Origin: Kribbella sp. NBC_01245
GTDB lineage: Bacteria; Actinomycetota; Actinomycetes; Propionibacteriales; Kribbellaceae
DNA length: 64,000 nt
Direction of reading: 5' to 3'
Assembly (NCBI RefSeq): GCF_036226525.1
Contig: NZ_CP108487.1
Location: 7,874,001-7,938,000 of the forward strand
Position 1 is the first letter of the stretch. Each line of letters opens with the position of its first letter. The notes under the pieces were generated by a model. It saw only the letters and a program-made list of their open reading frames with translations. It did not search any database and had not been told where the DNA came from. Made by a program: the position numbers and the translations under genes. Below, in pieces: positions 23,158-32,450 of the stretch.

Positions 23158-25911
23158 TCACTGTCCGAAGAAGAAGGAGTCGACGTTCACGTAGTCGGAC
23201 GGCTGGCCGCTGGTGAAGGTGAGATAGACGTCCTGCTTACCGGTCAGACCGCTCACGTTGGCGGGAATGGTCTTCCAGGTCTGCCAGCCGCCGGTGTTCG
23301 CCAGCGCGAAGGAGCCTGCCACCGCCGCGGTCGGACTACCGATCCGGACCTCGACCAGCCCGCTGATACCGCCGGCGGCACCACTAGCCACCTTGGCGCT
23401 GAACTGCCGGCCGGTCTGCGTACCGAAGTCGACACCCTTGTACAACGCCCAGTCGCCGTTGCCGATCGACCCGATGTGCTGACCGCCGTCGCCGCCGGTC
23501 CCGGTGGTGATGCCGTTCTGCTGGTCGAACGACTCCGCCTGGATCGCCGCGAAGGCGTTCCGGCTGGTCGGAGGAGGTGTCGTGGGCGGAGTCGTCGGCG
23601 GCGTGGTGGGCGGCGTGACGCCCGTGCCCGCGTCGACGCCCGAACCCGAAGGCCCGTTCCACGCCGTCGAGCCGGCCGGGACCGAGAGCGAACCGCCGTC
23701 GCTGAAGTTGACCGTGGCGGTCGCCGTGCCCGGGTTATAGGCGACGTACGTCTTGGCGCCCGACTTGTTCAGTACGGCGTACGTCGGGGTGTTCGCCGTG
23801 ACCGAGTGGTCGGGAGTGCCGAACCTGTTGAGCGAGGTGATCCAGTGGTACGTATGCGCTCGCGACTCACCGGTCTCAGGTTCGATACCGCCGCCGTACA
23901 GGTTCTGCGCCTGTGCCGGGTCGGCGATCGCCAGGTAGTTCCAGATGATGTCGCGCCACTCGACCTCCGGACCGCCATTGCTGGCCCGCAGTTCGTTGAT
24001 GTTCTGGGTGATGTCGCTCTTCCAGGCGCCGTGGTAAAGCGATCCACCGGTGATCGGCAGCATGTTGATGCCGTGGATCTCCTCCGGGTTGGCGGTCCAC
24101 CAGGTGCCGTACGTCGCGCCGCCGCCCCAGACGATGCCGACCGTGTCGTGGCCGAAGGAGGACGGGAAGACCGCGTTGTCCTTGTCGAACCAGTACTGGC
24201 CGATCGCCTGCTGCTGGGTGGTGTAGAGGTAGATACCCGAGTCGCGCAGTGCGGTGTCCCCGACAGCCTGGCCGAACAGGATCGTGGCCGTCGCGTACAT
24301 CATCGACTCCGAGGACGACTCCTCGTTGTTGCCGTGGGCGAAGCCCTGGTGGCCCGAGGCCCAGCCCTGTCCGGCGTACGCGTCGAAGCTGCGCAGGAAC
24401 GGGAACTGCGTGTCACCGCGGACGTGGCTGTTCGCATCACGGGCCAGCAGCTTGAGCATGCCGCCGTATCGCGCGTCGGAGGCCCAGGCAGTGTCGTGCT
24501 GAGCGACTACTGATGCCGCAAGCAAGTAGTAGCCGTAGTGGAAGTGGTGGTCGTTCAGTTCCTGGTCAGACCCGAAGCCGGCGGGGTAACCGATCAGAGT
24601 CGTCCACGTCGAGTCGTACGCGAACATCCGGCTGCCCTCGCCACTACTCGCGGTAAGCCAGTCGGTAAGCCTGTCGCGTACCAAGGTGATCAGGCGATCC
24701 CTACCAGCCGTGTAGCCGATCTGATTCGCCACTCGAGCCAGAGCCGCTAGACGCCACATGGCCTTGCCAGTCCAGTAGGTGTCAGCTGCGCCCTTCCACG
24801 GGTCTGCTGCGTTCAACTCGGCGTCGATGTCGGCACGGAGCCTGTTTGCGTCAGCCTGGTTAGAGAGCGGCAGAGCCGGCAGTACGCCGCTGAAGTTCGA
24901 CCGAGTGGTGAACGCCCCTCCCTCGCGCAGACGCATCTCCCCGCGCGGCGAGGTATACCTGTACGCCGTAGTCGCGTCAGTCGAGTTGAGCCACTGGTGC
25001 CGGTACAACGCCTGCAGGGTGCCGGTCTGACTTCCCTGCTTAGCAACGGTTGTAGCCGTATACGTGGACGAAATACGCGCGGCCCCGGCGTCGTACGACC
25101 AGGAGACCTTGGTATCAGTCACAAACGAGTATGCGTACTTCTGGAACAACGAGAGCGCGTCCCGCGACGGAAGCAGTGCAACCGAGTAGAAGCTCGCGGG
25201 AGCCGTCGCCTCGGAGGTGCCGTTGAGGGTCCAGTTCACCCCGCTAGGTGCGAACAGGGCGTACTCGTGGCCGTTGATCGTCACGCCGAGCGTGCTGCCG
25301 GTGTTGCTCCACACCGTCGTGGGGCCGTTGAACCCGACACGGGCGTTGCCACCGGAGGCTTCGGCGTAGACGAACGGGAGACCGTGGCCGATCGTCGTAC
25401 GCAACGTGCGTGCGCCGTCGTTCCAGTACGGCGTGACACTCCAGTCGGACCAGCCGTCGACCTTGGTATCGGGCGAGTTCAGCCCGCTGATCCCGACGAA
25501 GAGGTCGTCCTTGTGCAACATCTCGTACATCCGGCCGTCGGTTGTGACCGTCGCGGTGTTGGGATAGCCGACGCCGAGCCCTTGCGCATAAGCGTGGTAC
25601 GTCATCGGATGGCCGTACAGATTCTCGGAGTACGGGTTGCCGGGGTAGCGCTTCCAGATCAGGGAGCTCCACCACTCGTTCGTAGGTACGGGCTTGCCGG
25701 CCATCCGGGCAGTGACCTTCGGCGTGACGGGCGCACCGTTCTGGTCGGTCGGACCGTTGGTACCGGCAGGCCTGCTGTCGGCATAACTACCGGCCCCGAC
25801 GGGTACGGCGCTGGCGGCCGTCGGCAGCACCAGCGGAACGGCGAGAACAGCGGCGAGAGCACCTGCGATCAGGGCCATTCGCTTGTTCGAGCGGGGGATT
25901 GGGGAGCGCAC
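23158..25911 (-). CDS. Secreted GH81 endo-beta-1,3-glucanase with C-terminal CBM6
   Basis: This 917-aa protein begins with a signal peptide (about residues 1-36, ending ASA) and continues with a GH81 catalytic domain: TNEWWSSLIWKRYPGNPYSE, NDHHFHYGYYLLAASVVAQHD and GNNEESSSESMMYATA, the last two carrying the likely catalytic Asp and Glu residues. A Pro-Thr linker (TPPTTPPTTPPTTPP, around residue 770) joins it to a family 6 carbohydrate-binding module running from AAIQAESFDQQNG to DYVNVDSFFFG. The enzyme should degrade fungal or plant beta-1,3-glucan outside the cell. A 16-bp LacI-type operator lies 38 nt upstream, so expression is probably sugar-induced. Confidence 0.93.
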   Translation of the reverse strand: MRSPIPRSNKRMALIAGALAAVLAVPLVLPTAASAVPVGAGSYADSRPAGTNGPTDQNGAPVTPKVTARMAGKPVPTNEWWSSLIWKRYPGNPYSENLYGHPMTYHAYAQGLGVGYPNTATVTTDGRMYEMLHKDDLFVGISGLNSPDTKVDGWSDWSVTPYWNDGARTLRTTIGHGLPFVYAEASGGNARVGFNGPTTVWSNTGSTLGVTINGHEYALFAPSGVNWTLNGTSEATAPASFYSVALLPSRDALSLFQKYAYSFVTDTKVSWSYDAGAARISSTYTATTVAKQGSQTGTLQALYRHQWLNSTDATTAYRYTSPRGEMRLREGGAFTTRSNFSGVLPALPLSNQADANRLRADIDAELNAADPWKGAADTYWTGKAMWRLAALARVANQIGYTAGRDRLITLVRDRLTDWLTASSGEGSRMFAYDSTWTTLIGYPAGFGSDQELNDHHFHYGYYLLAASVVAQHDTAWASDARYGGMLKLLARDANSHVRGDTQFPFLRSFDAYAGQGWASGHQGFAHGNNEESSSESMMYATATILFGQAVGDTALRDSGIYLYTTQQQAIGQYWFDKDNAVFPSSFGHDTVGIVWGGGATYGTWWTANPEEIHGINMLPITGGSLYHGAWKSDITQNINELRASNGGPEVEWRDIIWNYLAIADPAQAQNLYGGGIEPETGESRAHTYHWITSLNRFGTPDHSVTANTPTYAVLNKSGAKTYVAYNPGTATATVNFSDGGSLSVPAGSTAWNGPSGSGVDAGTGVTPPTTPPTTPPTTPPPTSRNAFAAIQAESFDQQNGITTGTGGDGGQHIGSIGNGDWALYKGVDFGTQTGRQFSAKVASGAAGGISGLVEVRIGSPTAAVAGSFALANTGGWQTWKTIPANVSGLTGKQDVYLTFTSGQPSDYVNVDSFFFGQ

Positions 25912-25948
25912 GAAACACCTCCAGGGCGGCGGAGTGGGGCAAGGTTAA

Positions 25949-25964
25949 GTGAGAGCGCTCTCAC
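25949..25964 (-). promoter_or_regulatory. LacI-type operator upstream of the GH81 gene
   Basis: GTGAGAGCGCTCTCAC is a perfect 16-bp palindrome with the central CG typical of LacI-family operators, similar to the CebR-type box TGGGAGCGCTCCCA. The cognate regulator is not adjacent. Confidence 0.75.
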
Positions 25965-26061
25965 ATGTGCACGAAAGGTAACCCGGCCGTAGCACCCTGT
26001 CCATAGCTCCGTGATACGCGGGACCGGTTCCGCAACTAACGCGAGCAACTAACGCAGGTAG

Positions 26062-26913
26062 CTAACGCGTGTAGCTGCTCAGATGCACCACGCTGGTGAA
26101 GCCCACCCGGTGGTACATCGCGATCGCCGCACTGCGCCCGCGATCGTCGTCGGCCGCGAGGTTGTGGTCGTCGACATGGCAGACCAGCTGATCCGCTCCC
26201 AGCGACCGCGCGTGCTGCAGGCAGGCGTGCAGTAGCCGCCGGCCGTGACCGCGCCGGCGATGCTCGGGATCCACCCCGATCCAGTGCAGTACGGCGTGCC
26301 GTGGGTGCGGCACCGAAATGGTGGCATCGGCAACGACCGTTCCAGCCGGCCCGAGCATCTTCAACTGGTGCAGGCCATCGAAGATCTCGTAGCTGATCCC
26401 GTCATTCCGCACGGCCGTGGCCGCGGGCAACCGCCTGTGCAGGTAGCGCCCGCACGGCCGGCTCGTGAATCCGCGCTTCGCCAAAGCGCCTGCCGTCACG
26501 GGCCGGCGAATGGTGGCGAGGCCGGGCACCGCGAGTGGATCCAGCACCGTGGGCAGGTCGAAGGCCTCGATCACCGCGCAGTCGGCCAGTTGGTGCAACG
26601 CGTGGTCCAGCAGTCGGCCGACGACGCCGGGCTGTTCGCCGCCGTGCAGCCAGAGGATCAGGCCCACGTCCTCGCTGCGCCGGCGGGCATACGCGATCAC
26701 GCCCTTGATGCCGCCGTTGCCGATGACATCGATACACGTGTCGAGATCGTTGCGCCCGAGCGGATCCGGGTCGACCCTGCCGATCAGTGCGTCGAAGAGG
26801 GCCTGCACCGTGCAAGGCGGTTGGCCGGGTAGGCCGTCGGCGTTGATCAAACCTGCCGCCGCCGCGAGATGGCCCACCACCATGCGCCGTACGAAAAGCT
26901 GACCGACCGTCAA
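26062..26913 (-). CDS. GNAT-family N-acetyltransferase
   Basis: This 283-aa protein has a C-terminal GNAT domain: HAVLHWIGVDPEHRRRGHGRRLL carries the acetyl-CoA pyrophosphate-binding (R/Q)xxGxG/A motif at about residue 220, followed by AIAMYHRVGFTSV. The N-terminal half looks like a degenerate second GNAT domain. The start is TTG (26911-26913), 6 nt after GGGGAGG. Substrate unknown. It is divergent from the TrmB/LuxR-like regulator at 27034, which may control it. A short direct repeat (AACTAACGC, three copies) lies just after the stop. Confidence 0.8.
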   Translation of the reverse strand: MTVGQLFVRRMVVGHLAAAAGLINADGLPGQPPCTVQALFDALIGRVDPDPLGRNDLDTCIDVIGNGGIKGVIAYARRRSEDVGLILWLHGGEQPGVVGRLLDHALHQLADCAVIEAFDLPTVLDPLAVPGLATIRRPVTAGALAKRGFTSRPCGRYLHRRLPAATAVRNDGISYEIFDGLHQLKMLGPAGTVVADATISVPHPRHAVLHWIGVDPEHRRRGHGRRLLHACLQHARSLGADQLVCHVDDHNLAADDDRGRSAAIAMYHRVGFTSVVHLSSYTR

Positions 26914-27021
26914 ACCGTGCCTCCCCAGGGTCGGGAAAACCCTGGGGCGCAGAGCATCGCCGTGGATGTCTTCTTAGCGACATTGGCGTCAACTGGCTAT
27001 CCGGCCATGGTCTGTCCGGGC

Positions 27022-27033
27022 TACCGTCCAGGC
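27022..27033 (+). promoter_or_regulatory. Leaderless -10 element of the TrmB/LuxR-like regulator
   Basis: TACCGT (27022-27027) is followed by CCAGGC and then the ATG at 27034. Confidence 0.55.
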
Positions 27034-28005
27034 ATGAGTCATCTGCTCGAGCCGGTCGGTCTTTCCCAGGCCGACAGTGAGATCTACCTGCGGTTGCTCG
27101 GCCAGGGCGCCAGCACGGCGGCGGATCTGTCCGAGCAGACGCGGGTGCCGGTCGCGCGACTGCGACGCTCGCTGCAGCGCCTCACCGAGGCGGGCCTGGC
27201 GAACCGGATCGTGAGCTCACCGCCGCGCTATGTGCCGACGCCGCCCGAGGTGGCGGTTGACGCGCTCGTCCTGCACCGCCAGCAGACCCTGGACGAACTA
27301 AGGGCGCGGGCGCGCGACCTGGCGCTGAACCTGCACAACGAGCCGATCCGGCCGGCCGAACTGGTCGAGCTGATCGAGGGACACGACGCGCTCTTCAGCA
27401 CGTTGACCCGGCTGGAGCTCGGCGCCCGCGACGAGGTGGTGATGATCGACGCGCCGCCGTACATCAACTCCGCGGTGGTGCTGAACGAGCGCGAGATCAA
27501 GGCGCTGGAACGCGGCGTGACCTATCGCTGCATCTACCACGCGCCGATCCTGACCCAGTCCGATCGCATCTTCCATCTGGCCAAGTACCTGGCCGCCGGC
27601 GAGAAGGCCCGGGTGCTGCCCGAGATCCGGATGAAGATGATGATCGCCGACCGGCGGCGGGCGCTGATCCCGCTGAGCTTCCAGGGCGCGCAGCAGTCGA
27701 CCCATCTGCTGGTCCATCCGTCGCCGCTGCTCGACGCGCTGGTCATGTGTTTCGAGAGCCTTTGGGAGCGGGCGACACCGATGGCCTCCGACGGTGCCGT
27801 GCTGACCACGCCCGAGCGGATCGACGACCGCGATCGGGCGATCCTGCGATTGCTCGCGGCCGGGCAGAAGGACGCCGCCATCGGCCGCGCGATCGGGGTC
27901 ACCCAGCGCACCGTCGTACGACGGATCGCCGAGCTGATGCGAACGCTTGATGCCGACACCCGGTTCCAGGCGGGCGTGCAGGCAGCCCGCCGCGGCTGGC
28001 TCTGA
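27034..28005 (+). CDS. TrmB-like regulator with a C-terminal HTH
   Basis: This 323-aa regulator has a winged-helix N-terminus of TrmB type (GLSQADSEIYLRLLGQGAST, then ADLSEQTRVPVARLRRSLQ), a central phospholipase D-like domain (residues about 110-235, EVVMIDAPPYI and RCIYHAPILT), and a C-terminal LuxR-type HTH (LLAAGQKDAAIGRAIGVT followed by RTVVRRIAEL). Such proteins occur in Streptomyces and relatives, and their ligands are mostly unknown. The start is supported by a leaderless -10 element. It is divergent from a GNAT gene and precedes the pilus cluster by 200 nt. Confidence 0.82.
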   Translation: MSHLLEPVGLSQADSEIYLRLLGQGASTAADLSEQTRVPVARLRRSLQRLTEAGLANRIVSSPPRYVPTPPEVAVDALVLHRQQTLDELRARARDLALNLHNEPIRPAELVELIEGHDALFSTLTRLELGARDEVVMIDAPPYINSAVVLNEREIKALERGVTYRCIYHAPILTQSDRIFHLAKYLAAGEKARVLPEIRMKMMIADRRRALIPLSFQGAQQSTHLLVHPSPLLDALVMCFESLWERATPMASDGAVLTTPERIDDRDRAILRLLAAGQKDAAIGRAIGVTQRTVVRRIAELMRTLDADTRFQAGVQAARRGWL

Positions 28006-28208
28006 ATGGACGACGGCTGTCGGCCATTTGGACGACAGGTGTCATCCGTTCACCCGCTGTGACGAGCTGCTCTGAGCGGTCAGTCTGGTCGGGCGGAGCG
28101 GTACCGACGGTGACGAAAGGTACCCGCTGCGCTGTGGTCCGAAGGGGTCCGGGCCGCGTCAGGTGAACCCTGTCTCCGGCCAGCCGGAGCATCTGCGAAG
28201 GACGGACC
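28006..28208 (+). other. Structured-looking leader before the pilin gene
   Basis: This 203-bp gap holds no ORF. It contains hairpins: GCGGTACC with GGTACCCGC (about 28098-28131) and CTCCGG-CCAG-CCGGAG (about 28170-28190). It does not match the c-di-GMP, c-di-AMP or cobalamin riboswitch patterns I know. A GAAGGACGG ribosome-binding site precedes the pilin ATG. Confidence 0.3.
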
Positions 28209-28571
28209 ATGATCGAGCGCATCCGCGCGAACCGCCGCGAAGCCAGGCGGACCGAATCCGGCTTCACCCTGATCGAGCTGCTGATCGTCATCGTCATCCT
28301 CGGCGTGCTGTCCGGCATCGTCGTGTTCGCCGTCGGCGGTATCCAGGACCGCGGTAACGCGGCCGCCTGCAAGACGGACAAGAAGACCGTGCAGGTCGCG
28401 GTCGAGGCCTACTTCGCCAAGAACAGCGTCTATCCCGACGCCGGAGCGGCCGGCTGGACCCAGCTCACCACCGGCGTCAACCAGTTGCTCCGCGAACAAC
28501 CGAGCGGATCGGGCTACACGATCACGCTCGGCGCGAACGGTTCGGTCACCGCGAGCGGCGCCTGCACCTAA
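28209..28571 (+). CDS. Type IV pilin-like prepilin
   Basis: This 120-aa prepilin has a 17-residue basic leader and the class III signal ESGFTLIELLIVIVILGVL, with prepilin peptidase cleavage expected between the Gly and Phe and the conserved Glu at mature position 5. The hydrophobic helix is followed by a globular region with two cysteines (AACKTDKK and ASGACT) that could form a pilin-type disulfide loop. It is the first gene of a seven-gene pilus cluster and probably encodes the major subunit. The prepilin peptidase is not in the window. Confidence 0.9.
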   Translation: MIERIRANRREARRTESGFTLIELLIVIVILGVLSGIVVFAVGGIQDRGNAAACKTDKKTVQVAVEAYFAKNSVYPDAGAAGWTQLTTGVNQLLREQPSGSGYTITLGANGSVTASGACT

Positions 28572-28574
28572 GCC

Positions 28575-29669
28575 ATGGACATTCCAGTCAGGGGCAGCAG
28601 GGTCGACCTGTTGCTGGAAGAACTGTGGAACTCCGGCGGCACGGACTTGCTGCTGACCGTTGGCATGGCACCCCAGATCCGGGTGCACGGGGATCTACGG
28701 CCGGTCAAGAACGGCATCCCGCTCACCCGTACGGATACCGACGCGATGCTGGCGGAGGTGCTGCATCCGCATCGGTCGAACGTCTGGCAGACGACGTACG
28801 AGCACGATTTCTCGTTCTCGTGGCGCAACGACGCCAGGATCCGGGCGAACGCCTTCACCCAGCGGGGTGATACCGCGATCGCATTGCGGATCATCCCGCG
28901 CAGTATCCCGACGATGACCGAGCTCGGGCTGCCCAAGACGCTCGCCCGGTTCACCCGGTTGCACCAGGGCCTGGTGCTGGTCACCGGGCCGACCGGGTCG
29001 GGTAAGTCGACCACCCTCGCGTCGCTGATCCACCAGATCAACACCGAGCGGGCCTGCCACGTCATCACCATCGAGGACCCGATCGAGTATGTGCACGAGC
29101 ACCGTCGTTCCGCGGTCAATCAGCGCGAGGTCGGTAGTGATACGGCGTCCTTCCCCGATGCCCTGCGGGCCGCGCTGCGGGAGGACCCGGATGTGCTGCT
29201 GGTGGGGGAGATGCGGGATCTGGAGTCGATCCGGTTCGCGCTGACCATCGCCGAGACCGGGCACCTGGTCTTCGCGACCCTGCACACCAACGACACCGCG
29301 CAATCGCTGGCCCGGATCATCGACGTGTTCCCACCGGAGCAGCAATCGCAGGTCCGGGTGCAGCTCGCGGCGGCACTGAGCGGGGTCGTCTACCAGCGAT
29401 TGTTGCCTCGGACAACTGGTGGGGTGGTGGCCGCGTTCGAGGTGATGCTGGCGAACGCGGCCGTGCGCAACCTGATCAAGGAGGGCAAGACCCATCAGCT
29501 GCGCAACGCCCTGGTGACCGGCCGCCGCGATGGCATGGTCACGCTCGAACAGTCCTTGTCGGCGCTGGTCCAGGCCGGTGAGGTGACGTACGGCGATGCC
29601 GTCGGGCGCAGCCTCTATCCGAAGGAGATCGAGACGCGATCGCGGCCCCGGGCGGTATCGCCGGTATGA
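28575..29669 (+). CDS. pilT: Type IV pilus retraction ATPase PilT
   Basis: This 364-aa ATPase has the PilT order of motifs: an N-terminal GTDLLLTVGMAPQIRVHGDL, Walker A GPTGSGKST (about residues 138-146), the Asp box ITIEDPIEYVHEHR, Walker B LLVGEMRD (about 209), and His box GHLVFATLHTNDTAQSLARI. The C-terminus contains AFEVMLANAAVRNLIKEGK, typical of PilT. It would depolymerise the pilus and power retraction. It starts 4 nt after the pilin stop and its stop overlaps the pilB start (ATGA). Confidence 0.94.
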   Translation: MDIPVRGSRVDLLLEELWNSGGTDLLLTVGMAPQIRVHGDLRPVKNGIPLTRTDTDAMLAEVLHPHRSNVWQTTYEHDFSFSWRNDARIRANAFTQRGDTAIALRIIPRSIPTMTELGLPKTLARFTRLHQGLVLVTGPTGSGKSTTLASLIHQINTERACHVITIEDPIEYVHEHRRSAVNQREVGSDTASFPDALRAALREDPDVLLVGEMRDLESIRFALTIAETGHLVFATLHTNDTAQSLARIIDVFPPEQQSQVRVQLAAALSGVVYQRLLPRTTGGVVAAFEVMLANAAVRNLIKEGKTHQLRNALVTGRRDGMVTLEQSLSALVQAGEVTYGDAVGRSLYPKEIETRSRPRAVSPV

Positions 29670-31246
29670 AGCACCGGGCTCGCACGCTCACCCCTGAGGA
29701 CCTGCGGATCGAGCGCCATCGGGCCAGGCGGCTGGCCGGGCAGCACGGGCTGCCGACCGCCGACCTGCGTTCGGTCACGCCGGCGGCGGAGGCCACGGCC
29801 CTGATCGACGAGGCGGCGGCCCGGTCGCTGACCGCCATCCCGCTCGAGCTCCGGGGCGAGGCAGTGCTGGTCGCGGTGGCCGATCCGGCGGTGGGAACCC
29901 AGGTCGCGACCGCGATCGGGCGGCCGGTGCTGCTGACGATCGCGTCCACGCCGGATATCCAGCACGCCATCGGCAACTCCTATCGGGCCCTGGCCGGCGT
30001 CGACTCGCGCGTCCGTCAGTTCGAGGCGATGTTCCGGCAGGAGTCCACCCAGGCGCGCGTCGCCGTCGCGAACGAGGGCGCTCCCGTCGTCCAGGTCGTC
30101 CAGCTGATCATCACCCAAGGCCTGCGCGACCGTGCCTCGGATATCCACATCGAGCCGCACGACGACCGGGTCCGGGTGCGCTTCCGGGTCGACGGTGCGC
30201 TGCGGGACCAGCTCGAACTGCCCGGGTCGATCGGACCCGCGGTGGTCAGCCGGATCAAGGTGCTCGCGAACCTGAACATCGTCGAACGCCGCCGGGCGCA
30301 GGACGGTCAGATCCGGATGGAGGTCGAAGGCCGTTCGGTCGACATCCGGGTCTCGACCGCCGCGGTGGTGGGCGGCGAGAAGGTGGTCTTGCGGCTGCTC
30401 GACCGGAGTCGTCCGCTGTACCGGCTGGAACAGCTCGGCATGCCCCCCGAGTTGGCCACCCGGTACGCCGGGCTCCTGCGGACGCCGTACGGCATGGTGA
30501 TCTGCGCGGGTCCGACCGGCAGCGGCAAGACCACCACCTTGTACGGATCGCTCGGGGAGCTGGACAGTCCCGAGCGGAACATCATGACGATCGAGGATCC
30601 GGTGGAGTACTCGTACGCCTCGATCAACCAGATCCAGATCAACGAGGCGGCCGGGATCACGTTCGCGGCCGGGCTGCGGTCGATCCTGCGGCAGGACCCC
30701 GACGTGATCCTGGTCGGCGAGGTGCGTGATGTCGAGACGGCCCGGATCGCCGTACAGGCCGCGCTGACCGGGCACTTCGTGCTCTCCTCGTTGCACGCGA
30801 CGGACGCGGCGGCGGCGCTGTACCGCCTGCTGGACATGGGGATCGAGAACTTCCTGGTCGCGTCGTCGGTGCTGGCGGTGATGTCGCAGCGGCTGGTTCG
30901 GCGGATCTGCCCGGACTGCCGTGAGTACTACGAACCACCTGCCGAGGAGATCGCCTTCCTGCGGGAGGCGGGCGGCGAGGTGCCGATCGAAGGGCTGGTC
31001 CGCGGAGCCGGTTGCAACTTCTGTGCCCGGACGGGCTATCTGGAACGGACCGGCGTCTACGAGTTGATGCCGGTGTCCGACGCGATCCGCGAGCTGGTGG
31101 TGGATCGCGCGCCACATGACGAGATTCGCAAGACCGCCCGGTACGAGGGCATGCGCACGTTGCCGGAGGAGGCCGCCCGGTTGGTCCAGTCCGGTGTCAC
31201 CACGGTGGCCGAGGTCGTGCGGTCGATCTACCTGGCCGGGAGCTGA
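29666..31246 (+). CDS. pilB: Type IV pilus assembly ATPase PilB (GspE family)
   Basis: This 526-aa ATPase has an N-terminal MshEN-like domain (RRLAGQHGLPTADLRS onward), the conserved RASDIHIEPHDDRVRVRFRVDG segment, Walker A GPTGSGKTTT (about residue 282), MTIEDPVEY, Walker B ILVGEVRD (about 348) and a zinc-binding tetracysteine made of CPDC (about 415) and CNFC (about 450). It should drive pilus extension. The coding sequence overlaps pilT by 4 nt and is followed after one base by the TTG start of pilC. Confidence 0.94.
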   Translation: MKHRARTLTPEDLRIERHRARRLAGQHGLPTADLRSVTPAAEATALIDEAAARSLTAIPLELRGEAVLVAVADPAVGTQVATAIGRPVLLTIASTPDIQHAIGNSYRALAGVDSRVRQFEAMFRQESTQARVAVANEGAPVVQVVQLIITQGLRDRASDIHIEPHDDRVRVRFRVDGALRDQLELPGSIGPAVVSRIKVLANLNIVERRRAQDGQIRMEVEGRSVDIRVSTAAVVGGEKVVLRLLDRSRPLYRLEQLGMPPELATRYAGLLRTPYGMVICAGPTGSGKTTTLYGSLGELDSPERNIMTIEDPVEYSYASINQIQINEAAGITFAAGLRSILRQDPDVILVGEVRDVETARIAVQAALTGHFVLSSLHATDAAAALYRLLDMGIENFLVASSVLAVMSQRLVRRICPDCREYYEPPAEEIAFLREAGGEVPIEGLVRGAGCNFCARTGYLERTGVYELMPVSDAIRELVVDRAPHDEIRKTARYEGMRTLPEEAARLVQSGVTTVAEVVRSIYLAGS

Positions 31247-31247
31247 G

Positions 31248-32450
31248 TTGACCAGATACTCGTACGTCGCAATCGATGCCTCGGGCAACGCCGCCCGCGG
31301 CACGACCCGGGCCGAGAGTCGTGAGGATGCCGAACTCGCCTTGTACGAAAGGGAATTGCGCGACATCCGGGTCACCGAGAAGCCCGGGCTGTTGCAACTG
31401 GAGCTGACCGCGCGACGGGTCAAGCGGGAGGAGGTGATGCACCTTTCGCGTCAGCTCGGGGCCTTCGTCCGGGCCGGGCTGCCGCTGACCGAGGCCGTGC
31501 AGAGTCTGGCAAAGGACGCGAACAATCTCGCCGTACGACGCATGCTGATCGCGGTCGAGGACGGGTTACGTGATGGCGAGAAACTCTCGGACTGCCTCGA
31601 TCGGCATCCGCGCGTCTTTCCCGAGTACTACCGGGGCATCCTGCGATCGGCCGAGCTGAGCGGACGCCTCGACACCGTGCTGGCCCAGCTCGCGGCCTAT
31701 CTCGAACGCGATCTGGAGGCCCGGCGCAAGATCAAGCAGGCGCTGATCTATCCGAGCGTGGTGGCGGGGATGTCGCTGGTGACGATGATCGTGCTGGCCG
31801 GGTTCGTGCTGCCGCGGTTCAAGGACTTCTTCGCCGGGCTCGGGGCGGATCTGCCGTTGCCGACGAGGATCCTGCTCGGGTTCACGGACTTCCTGACGAC
31901 CTGGTGGTGGGCCTTGATGGCCGGGACCGGGCTCGTCGTACTCGTGCTTGCCGTCGTGATCGGGACCATCCCGGGGCGATACCTGCGCGACCGCGTCTTC
32001 CTGTCCCTTCCGGTGGTCGGTAAGACAGTGCGGTTCGCGTTGATCGAGCGGTTCTGCCGGATCCTCTCGTCGATGGTGTCGGCCGGGGTGCAACTGCCCG
32101 AGGCGTTGCGGGTCGCGACCGGGTCGTTGCCGAACCTGGTCTACCGCCGGTCGCTGTCCCGCGTCGGCGAGGCCTTGCTCGAAGGTGAGGGACTGGCGCG
32201 GCCGCTCGCGGCGACCGGGTTGTTCCCGGGTGCCGCCGGGCAGATGATCCGCGTCGGCGAGGACACCGGCACGTTGGAGGCCCAACTGGTGGTCACCGCC
32301 GAGTTCTACGAGAGCGAACTGGACCACAAACTGAAGAAGCTGATCGGGTTGTTCGAACCGGCCGTGATCCTGCTGATGGGCGGCGTGGTCGGGTTCGTCG
32401 CGATCGCGCTGGTCTCGGCGATGTACGGGATCTTCCGGCAGGTGCAATGA
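31248..32450 (+). CDS. pilC: Type IV pilus inner-membrane platform protein PilC (GspF family)
   Basis: This 400-aa protein has two GspF domains (about residues 65-190 and 265-390) and three hydrophobic segments: VVAGMSLVTMIVLAGFVLP, ALMAGTGLVVLVLAVVIG and PAVILLMGGVVGFVAIALV. Signatures include FVRAGLPLTEAVQSLA and FYESELDHKLKKL. The start is TTG at 31248, one base after the pilB stop and after a GGGAG motif; no ATG or GTG fits better in this frame. It would anchor PilB and PilT at the membrane. Confidence 0.92.
   Translation: MTRYSYVAIDASGNAARGTTRAESREDAELALYERELRDIRVTEKPGLLQLELTARRVKREEVMHLSRQLGAFVRAGLPLTEAVQSLAKDANNLAVRRMLIAVEDGLRDGEKLSDCLDRHPRVFPEYYRGILRSAELSGRLDTVLAQLAAYLERDLEARRKIKQALIYPSVVAGMSLVTMIVLAGFVLPRFKDFFAGLGADLPLPTRILLGFTDFLTTWWWALMAGTGLVVLVLAVVIGTIPGRYLRDRVFLSLPVVGKTVRFALIERFCRILSSMVSAGVQLPEALRVATGSLPNLVYRRSLSRVGEALLEGEGLARPLAATGLFPGAAGQMIRVGEDTGTLEAQLVVTAEFYESELDHKLKKLIGLFEPAVILLMGGVVGFVAIALVSAMYGIFRQVQ

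Noticed and set aside
28006..28208. c-di-GMP or c-di-AMP riboswitch before the pilin gene
   Set aside because: The conserved core sequences of those riboswitch classes are absent; only generic hairpins are seen.
29615..31423. 602-aa ORF on the minus strand
   Set aside because: Antisense to pilB, with the composition of a high-GC shadow frame.
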